From assembly GCA_030148365.1 (NCBI GenBank), contig JASBTO010000174.1:1-11895 (forward strand): a stretch of DNA of 11,895 bases, in the 5' to 3' direction. The position numbers and the translations under genes were made by a program. The DNA is from Kangiellaceae bacterium. Lineage in GTDB: Bacteria > Pseudomonadota > Gammaproteobacteria > Enterobacterales > Kangiellaceae. Each line of letters opens with the position of its first letter. Positions within the stretch are counted from its first letter, which is position 1. The notes under the pieces were generated by a model that did not search any database, was not told the origin of the DNA, and worked only from the letters and a program-made list of their open reading frames with translations. Below are positions 8,631 through 11,895 of this stretch, one piece after another.

Positions 8631-9212
8631 CTATCTGGAATAAATTTCCTTGTAGCCTTCCAGCTCGTCTTCCAGCTCGTCCATGCTGGAGACATACTTG
8701 TAGCGACCATTGAACAAACGGTCCGGTCTTTCGCCAATAATGTAATGGCGAACATTCAGGGACGGTGCGTTAAGGGTAACCTGATCCGAAACCCGCAGGC
8801 TCCGATCGCCAAGGTCCGTGCCTTCGTCCTGCAGCTCGGAAACCACAATAAGGTTTTCCCCGGAAGCGAGTATCTTGCGGATTTCAATACTGTGCTCCGT
8901 ATCCGAAACTTCCGCTTCCACCATGATAGTCCGCTCTTCCCGATCACCCGGGTCAGCGTTGGGCATGTTGACGTCAATATAAGGGACCTCAACTTCCTCT
9001 TCCTCCATGACGACAACCACTTTGGGGATTTTGACAGTCTTGGTGGTGGTACCCACATCGACATCGGCCCAGTCGACATCAAACTTGGGCATTTTGCCTT
9101 CTTTGGCGTCAACTTCCACATCGACCTCGGGGAGCTCCCCTTCCTGCGTCTGGTCGACATCACAACCGGCGAGTATCAGGAAAGCGGCGAATGGTAATAA
9201 TTGTTTCATCAT
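8631..9212 (-). CDS. Uncharacterised acidic lipoprotein
   Basis: The 193-aa product has a lipoprotein signal peptide with lipobox LAGC, so Cys17 should be lipidated after signal peptidase II cleavage. Asp18 follows the cysteine, which in E. coli retains lipoproteins in the inner membrane. The mature N-terminal half is strikingly acidic and beta-prone, with loosely repeated Pro-x-x-Asp-Val units: PEVDVEVD (28-35), PKFDVDWADVDVG (42-54), a KIPKVVVVMEEEEVEVP stretch (61-77) and YIDVNMPNAD (78-87). The C-terminal half (about 95-193) looks globular and ends in a charged helix-like segment. I recognise no known domain. The start codon is one of two adjacent ATGs (9212 or 9209). AAGGAA ends 6 nt before the first. 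The gene has its own promoter (9247-9275) and ends at the shared terminator. Confidence 0.85.
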   Translation of the reverse strand: MMKQLLPFAAFLILAGCDVDQTQEGELPEVDVEVDAKEGKMPKFDVDWADVDVGTTTKTVKIPKVVVVMEEEEVEVPYIDVNMPNADPGDREERTIMVEAEVSDTEHSIEIRKILASGENLIVVSELQDEGTDLGDRSLRVSDQVTLNAPSLNVRHYIIGERPDRLFNGRYKYVSSMDELEDELEGYKEIYSR

Positions 9213-9246
9213 AGATAATTCCTTCTATTCTGGATGGACCCTTTTG

Positions 9247-9275
9247 ACAATAGGCCAACCCCGGCGGCGAGTCAA
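9247..9275 (-). promoter_or_regulatory. Sigma70 promoter of the acidic lipoprotein gene
   Basis: On the minus strand TTGACT (9275-9270) is followed after exactly 17 nt by TATTGT (9252-9247). This matches five and four of six consensus bases respectively. Initiation near 9240 would give a leader of about 28 nt carrying the AAGGAA ribosome binding site before the ATG at 9212. Confidence 0.65.
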
Positions 9276-9371
9276 CTGTTCCGGGAGTCCGGTAACAACC
9301 TGAAAGGTTTATATTTTTTCAGAATCCAGTAGAAATATTTCCGGATTTTGCGATGCCGGTCATACCGATAC

Positions 9372-9402
9372 CCGCAGCAGGTCCGGCTGCTGCGGTGCTT
9401 TT
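9372..9402 (+). terminator. Terminator- or attenuator-like hairpin in pyruvate kinase leader
   Basis: A perfect 9-bp inverted repeat, CCGCAGCAG (9372-9380) and CTGCTGCGG (9387-9395), surrounds a six-base loop. TGCTTTT follows, with four T at 9399-9402. On the plus strand it resembles a weak Rho-independent terminator. No plus-strand gene precedes it, so it could only act on a transcript begun upstream in the same intergenic region. The function is inferred. Confidence 0.4.
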
Positions 9403-9439
9403 ACCGCCAGCCCGGCGTAAAGGACCTTCAAGCAGCCCG

Positions 9440-9455
9440 GCGGTGCCGGCACCGC
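9440..9455. repeat. 16-bp perfect palindrome upstream of pyruvate kinase
   Basis: GCGGTGCCGGCACCGC reads identically on both strands and ends in CTTTG on the plus strand. It could be a hairpin with a CCGG tetraloop in RNA or a dyad binding site for a dimeric regulator upstream of the proximal promoter-like sequence. Nothing in the sequence decides between these. Confidence 0.55.
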
Positions 9456-9479
9456 TTTGCCCGAGCCTTCAAAAACCGG

Positions 9480-9508
9480 TTGGTTTGGCGGCAGGGTTTG
9501 CTTAGACT
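9480..9508 (+). promoter_or_regulatory. Weak candidate promoter of pyruvate kinase
   Basis: TTGGTT (9480-9485) lies 17 nt before TAGACT (9503-9508), giving three and four of six consensus bases. The start point would be about 26 nt before the ATG at 9541. The match is modest and could be chance. Confidence 0.3.
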
Positions 9509-9540
9509 GTGTAGCGCCTGTCTTCCGGAACATTGTCATC

Positions 9541-10986
9541 ATGCACAGACGCACCAAAATTGTCGCTACCCTGGGCCCTGCCTCCGATTCGTCGGAAACC
9601 ATCCAATGCCTGATAGAAGCCGGCGCCAACGTCTTCCGACTGAACTTTTCCCACGGCGAAGCCGCCGACCACATAAACCGCTGTCAGCGGATCCGTCAGG
9701 TAGCGGCCGATATGGGCAAACACATCGCCGTCCTTGGCGATTTGCAGGGTCCCAAGATCCGGGTTGCCCGCTTTGTGGATGGCAAGGTTGAATTGGCCGC
9801 AGGTGCCGATTTTGCCCTCGATGCCAAACTCGACAAGAACGCCGGCAACCCGTCGGAAGTGGGTATTGATTACAAGGAACTGCCCGACGATGTGGCGCCC
9901 GGGGACATCCTGGTCCTTGATGATGGGCGGATCCAGCTGGAAGTCACCGGGGTCAGTGGCAGCCGGGTCAATACCCGGGTCATTGTCGGTGGCGTGCTCA
10001 GCAACAACAAGGGCATCAACAAGCGCGGCGGCGGATTGTCGGCGGCGACCCTGACGGACAAGGACCGCCTTGATATCCAGACTGCCGCGACAATGGGGGT
10101 CGACTATCTGGCCGTCTCCTTTCCCCGTAACGCCGAAGACATGCACCTCGCCCGCAAATTGTTGACGGATGCCGGCTGCAAGGCCGGATTGGTCGCGAAG
10201 ATCGAAAGAGCGGAAGCGGTCGCCGATCAGGAAACTCTGGACCAGATTATTCTGGCTTCCGATGCGGCGATGGTGGCACGGGGCGATTTGGGCGTTGAAA
10301 TCGGTGATGCCGAATTGATCGGCGTCCAGAAACAGATCATTCATCGGTGCCGGGTCCTCAACCGGCTGGTAATCACCGCGACCCAGATGATGGAATCCAT
10401 GATCCACAACGCCATTCCGACCCGGGCAGAAGTTTTTGACGTCGCCAATGCCGTGCTGGACGGTACCGATGCGGTGATGCTGTCAGCAGAGACGGCGACC
10501 GGCGCCAATCCGGCCCGGACGGTGGAGACCATGGCGCGGGTCTGCGTGGGCGCGGAGAAACAGAAAAATACCCGGGTTTCAGGACATCGGGTAGAACTGG
10601 AATTCGGCGTAATCGATGAAGCCATCGCCATGGCCACCATGTATACCGCCAACCACCTCAAGGGCGTCAAGGCGATTATTTCCCTGACCGAGAGCGGCTC
10701 AACCGCCCTCTGGATGAGCCGGATCCGCTCGGGCATGCCTATTTATGCCCTGTCCCGCAACCAGGCAACATTGCGACGCATCGCCCTGTTCCGGGGAGTA
10801 ACCGCCATCGACTTTGATCCCACGGTGCTGGCCCGCCACGACGTCAACCGCCTGGCCATCGCCGAACTGGAGCAACGGGAATTGGTGGAGGCAGGTGATT
10901 TGGTGATCCTGACCAAAGGCGACCACATGGGTATGCACGGCGGTACCAATGCCATGAAAATCCTCAAGGTCGGTGAGGTTCATTAA
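9541..10986 (+). CDS. pykA: Pyruvate kinase (PykA type, K+-independent signature)
   Basis: The 481-aa enzyme converts phosphoenolpyruvate and ADP to pyruvate and ATP, the last step of glycolysis, in the cytosol. Strong similarity to E. coli PykA runs from RRTKIVATLGPASD (3-16) to the C terminus and the length is nearly the same. Active-site features are Arg33, Asn35 and Ser37 in FRLNFSHG, Asp67, catalytic Lys220 and metal ligand Glu222 in VAKIERAEAV, Asp249 in ARGDLGVEIGD, and ITATQMMESM (278-287). The segment LGDLQGPKIRV (65-75) carries Leu-Gln and Lys72 where K+-requiring enzymes have Thr-Lys and Glu, the pattern described for K+-independent pyruvate kinases. The C-terminal effector domain spans about 340-481. 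The frame stays open upstream to a TTG at 9457, but the family begins at MHRRTKIV, so ATG 9541 is preferred despite only a weak GGA upstream. Confidence 0.97.
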   Translation: MHRRTKIVATLGPASDSSETIQCLIEAGANVFRLNFSHGEAADHINRCQRIRQVAADMGKHIAVLGDLQGPKIRVARFVDGKVELAAGADFALDAKLDKNAGNPSEVGIDYKELPDDVAPGDILVLDDGRIQLEVTGVSGSRVNTRVIVGGVLSNNKGINKRGGGLSAATLTDKDRLDIQTAATMGVDYLAVSFPRNAEDMHLARKLLTDAGCKAGLVAKIERAEAVADQETLDQIILASDAAMVARGDLGVEIGDAELIGVQKQIIHRCRVLNRLVITATQMMESMIHNAIPTRAEVFDVANAVLDGTDAVMLSAETATGANPARTVETMARVCVGAEKQKNTRVSGHRVELEFGVIDEAIAMATMYTANHLKGVKAIISLTESGSTALWMSRIRSGMPIYALSRNQATLRRIALFRGVTAIDFDPTVLARHDVNRLAIAELEQRELVEAGDLVILTKGDHMGMHGGTNAMKILKVGEVH

Positions 10987-10996
10987 CCCCTCGACT

Positions 10997-11491
10997 TCAG
11001 ACCGGCCGGGAGCCGGCCATATAATGCCTGACGCTGCGCTCCAGAGTCCGTATTAAATCCGACTTCTCATCGGCGCCCAGAAAAGCGCCCACTTCCCGCT
11101 GTTTGCCATGGGAGCGCAGGAAAACCCGGGCTGGCATGCCCCGTTGTTCGATTTTGACGAGTTTTACCCAGGGCCTTGGATAATCGAAGACCACTCTCGC
11201 CTCGTCCGTATATTCCGTTAGTCTGACATTGCTCTCGTCGAGCCGCAGCCGCTGCTTGAGATTACTGGCCCTGATCACGTGTCGTGTAACGAATAACAAG
11301 AGCAGCAGTTCAAGGCCGGCAAACGGCAGGATCGGCCAAAAGCCTTGTAACGCCCAACCACCCGCGATGATGCCGAGGCCAACGATTACCAGCGAAATCA
11401 ATATTTTATTTTGTTTTGGAGTGGCAGGGGGATTCGGCCTCAGACACAGGACCAGGCTGTTGTCACCAGGGTTTTGACGGATTTCGAGCAA
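10997..11491 (-). CDS. DUF2244 family two-helix membrane protein
   Basis: A small integral membrane protein recognisable as DUF2244; its molecular function is unknown. From the preferred start it has 164 aa: a short N-terminal strand ending LCLRPNPPATPKQNK (15-29), one helix (30-48), the family signature FWPILPFAGLELL (51-63) running into a second helix to about 68, and a basic cytosolic-like C-terminal domain with WVKLV (108-112) and GAFLGADEK (135-143). The frame is open to a GTG at 11566, but that extension is rich in AGG/AGA arginine codons and has no family match. The TTG at 11491, preceded by GAGGGGG, is therefore preferred; a TTG at 11509 is also possible. It converges on pyruvate kinase with only 10 bp between stop codons and no U-run terminator. 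Confidence 0.85.
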   Translation of the reverse strand: MLEIRQNPGDNSLVLCLRPNPPATPKQNKILISLVIVGLGIIAGGWALQGFWPILPFAGLELLLLLFVTRHVIRASNLKQRLRLDESNVRLTEYTDEARVVFDYPRPWVKLVKIEQRGMPARVFLRSHGKQREVGAFLGADEKSDLIRTLERSVRHYMAGSRPV

Positions 11492-11586
11492 CTCACCACC
11501 CCCTCTCAAGGCCGATCTGACCAGCCTAGCACCCCGCCTCCTGCGCGCCAAGATCGCCCCATCCACAAATTTTCTCGCCGGACGGT

Positions 11587-11614
11587 TTTACTTTTCGGCA
11601 AATGCCATTAAACT
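11587..11614 (+). promoter_or_regulatory. Candidate promoter reading into the tRNA-Pro-like repeats
   Basis: TTTACT (11587-11592) is followed after 16 nt by TAAACT (11609-11614), each four of six to consensus, then by the G+C-rich GTGCGCCC. The discriminator resembles the one at the tRNA-Ala promoter in this window. Transcription would start near 11621, about 48 nt before the first tRNA-Pro-like segment. The match is moderate, and whether it fires is unknown. Confidence 0.3.
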
Positions 11615-11650
11615 GTGCGCCCTGCGGTGGTAACTCCCCACCCGGTCGTA

Positions 11651-11761
11651 ACAGACAGTTTAAAATTCGGTATGTAGCGCAGTTTGGTAGCGCCTTTGGT
11701 TCCGGAAAGAAGTCTGTTCGTGACGAAGGGGTCGGCGCCGGGGATACCCGGCTCCGCAGAT
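11651..11761 (+). repeat. Tandem repeat unit 1 with tRNA-Pro-like 5' half
   Basis: First copy of a direct repeat with 111-bp period. From 11668 it reads like the 5' half of a tRNA-Pro: acceptor CGGTATG, TA, D stem GCGC, loop AGTTTGGTA, D stem GCGC (ending 11693). The anticodon arm is aberrant (CTTT/AAAG around an eight-base loop). At 11716-11735 the sequence again resembles tRNA-Pro, matching the anticodon 3' stem plus variable loop (GACGAAGGGGTCGG). No T loop (TTCRANN) follows; instead GCCGGG-GATA-CCCGGC forms a 6-bp hairpin at 11737-11752. It is therefore not a functional tRNA gene but a tRNA-derived or tRNA-mimicking element. Confidence 0.75.
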
Positions 11762-11831
11762 AGAGACAGCTCAAAATTCGGTGTGTAGCGCAGCTTGGTA
11801 GCGCCTTTCGTTCAGATAAAGAGTCTGTTCG
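11762..11831 (+). repeat. Tandem repeat unit 2 with tRNA-Pro-like 5' half
   Basis: Second copy, aligned without gaps to 11651-11720 with 59 of 70 positions identical. The tRNA-Pro-like segment CGGTGTG-TA-GCGC-AGCTTGGTA-GCGC is at 11779-11804. Substitutions are concentrated in the anticodon-arm equivalent (11809-11821), while the D-arm segment and the following AGTCTGTTCG (11822-11831) are conserved. After 11831 the copies diverge, and no third copy begins before the window ends. The remaining 11832-11895 shows no gene or further structure that I can support. Confidence 0.75.
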
Positions 11832-11895
11832 GGGTGAGTCAGCTACAGCATGACGAACGGCCACAACATTCAGTCAAATGAGTGTTGCCTGGGCC

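Larger units (their letters stand above)
9276..9540 (+). other. Leader/intergenic region upstream of pyruvate kinase
   Basis: This 265-bp stretch has no gene I can support. An A/T-rich block at 9302-9320 contains TATATT (9310-9315), a possible -10 without a good -35. Two GC-rich dyads follow (9372-9402 and 9440-9455), and then a weak promoter-like pair at 9480-9508. If transcription starts at the A/T-rich block, the pyruvate kinase mRNA would have a leader of roughly 220 nt containing both hairpins. If it starts at the proximal promoter, both lie outside the transcript. Confidence 0.5.

Noticed and set aside
9244..9272. Perfect TTGACA at 9244-9249 on the plus strand as a pyruvate kinase -35 box
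   Set aside because: At 16-18 nt spacing the sequence is GC-rich with no -10 element; the same bases are better used by the minus-strand lipoprotein promoter.
9457..9540. N-terminal extension of pyruvate kinase starting at TTG 9457
   Set aside because: It reads through the promoter/palindrome region, and pyruvate kinases begin at the MxRRTKIV motif.
11004..11018. Inverted repeat GGCCGG-GAG-CCGGCC just after pyruvate kinase as a terminator
   Set aside because: It lies inside the 3' end of the DUF2244 coding region and has no T-run on either side; it may stall transcription but cannot be called a terminator.
11626..11642. T-arm-sized hairpin (5-bp stem GGTGG/CCACC, seven-base loop TAACTCC) before the repeats
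   Set aside because: The loop does not fit the TTCRANN consensus and no cloverleaf can be built around it.
11651..11831. CRISPR array or functional tRNA-Pro genes at the right end
   Set aside because: Only two imperfect units with unequal flanks, no short exact repeats with spacers, and no T arm or complete acceptor stem.
11526..11864. A 112-aa minus-strand frame containing a repeated KALPxCAT-like peptide
   Set aside because: The peptide repeat is simply the translation of the antisense strand of the tRNA-Pro-like DNA repeats; no ribosome site or family supports a protein.

Overview
The window looks like an ordinary chromosomal segment of a gammaproteobacterium with GC content in the high fifties. 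The indicators are a tRNA-Ala(GGC) with a classic stringent-type promoter, a PykA-type pyruvate kinase, a two-gene RND efflux operon, a lidless gamma-glutamyltransferase-like enzyme, a DPP5-like S9 peptidase and a DUF2244 membrane protein. No phage, IS, CRISPR or defence genes were seen. A genus cannot be named from the sequence alone.

Layout, left to right. (1) 1-110: the 5' 66 nt of tRNA-Ala(GGC) on the minus strand, running off the left edge, with a near-consensus promoter at 82-110. (2) 162-4066: two divergent genes for secreted hydrolases. One is a gamma-glutamyltransferase-family Ntn hydrolase (minus); the other is an S9 dipeptidyl-peptidase (plus) closed by a hairpin terminator overlapping its stop codon. 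They share an 88-bp intergenic region with short palindromes. (3) 4113-8619: a plus-strand efflux operon, periplasmic adaptor then RND permease, translationally coupled by a GTGA overlap. It ends at a strong bidirectional terminator that also serves the convergent lipoprotein gene. (4) 8631-9275: an uncharacterised, very acidic lipoprotein (minus) with its own sigma70-type promoter. (5) 9276-10986: a hairpin-rich leader and pyruvate kinase (plus). (6) 10997-11491: a convergent DUF2244 two-helix membrane protein (minus) whose true start is probably a TTG. (7) 11492-11895: a gene-free end holding two tandem copies (111-bp period, 59 of 70 positions identical) of a sequence containing the acceptor/D-arm half of a tRNA-Pro but no normal T arm. 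A promoter-like sequence with a GC-rich discriminator lies just upstream.

Functionally, the two secreted hydrolases probably act on gamma-glutamyl compounds and oligopeptides in the periplasm. The efflux pair would need an outer-membrane channel encoded elsewhere. Pyruvate kinase is glycolytic housekeeping. The most unusual structure is the tandem tRNA-Pro-derived repeat at the right end; everything else is conventional apart from details of individual proteins and leader regions.
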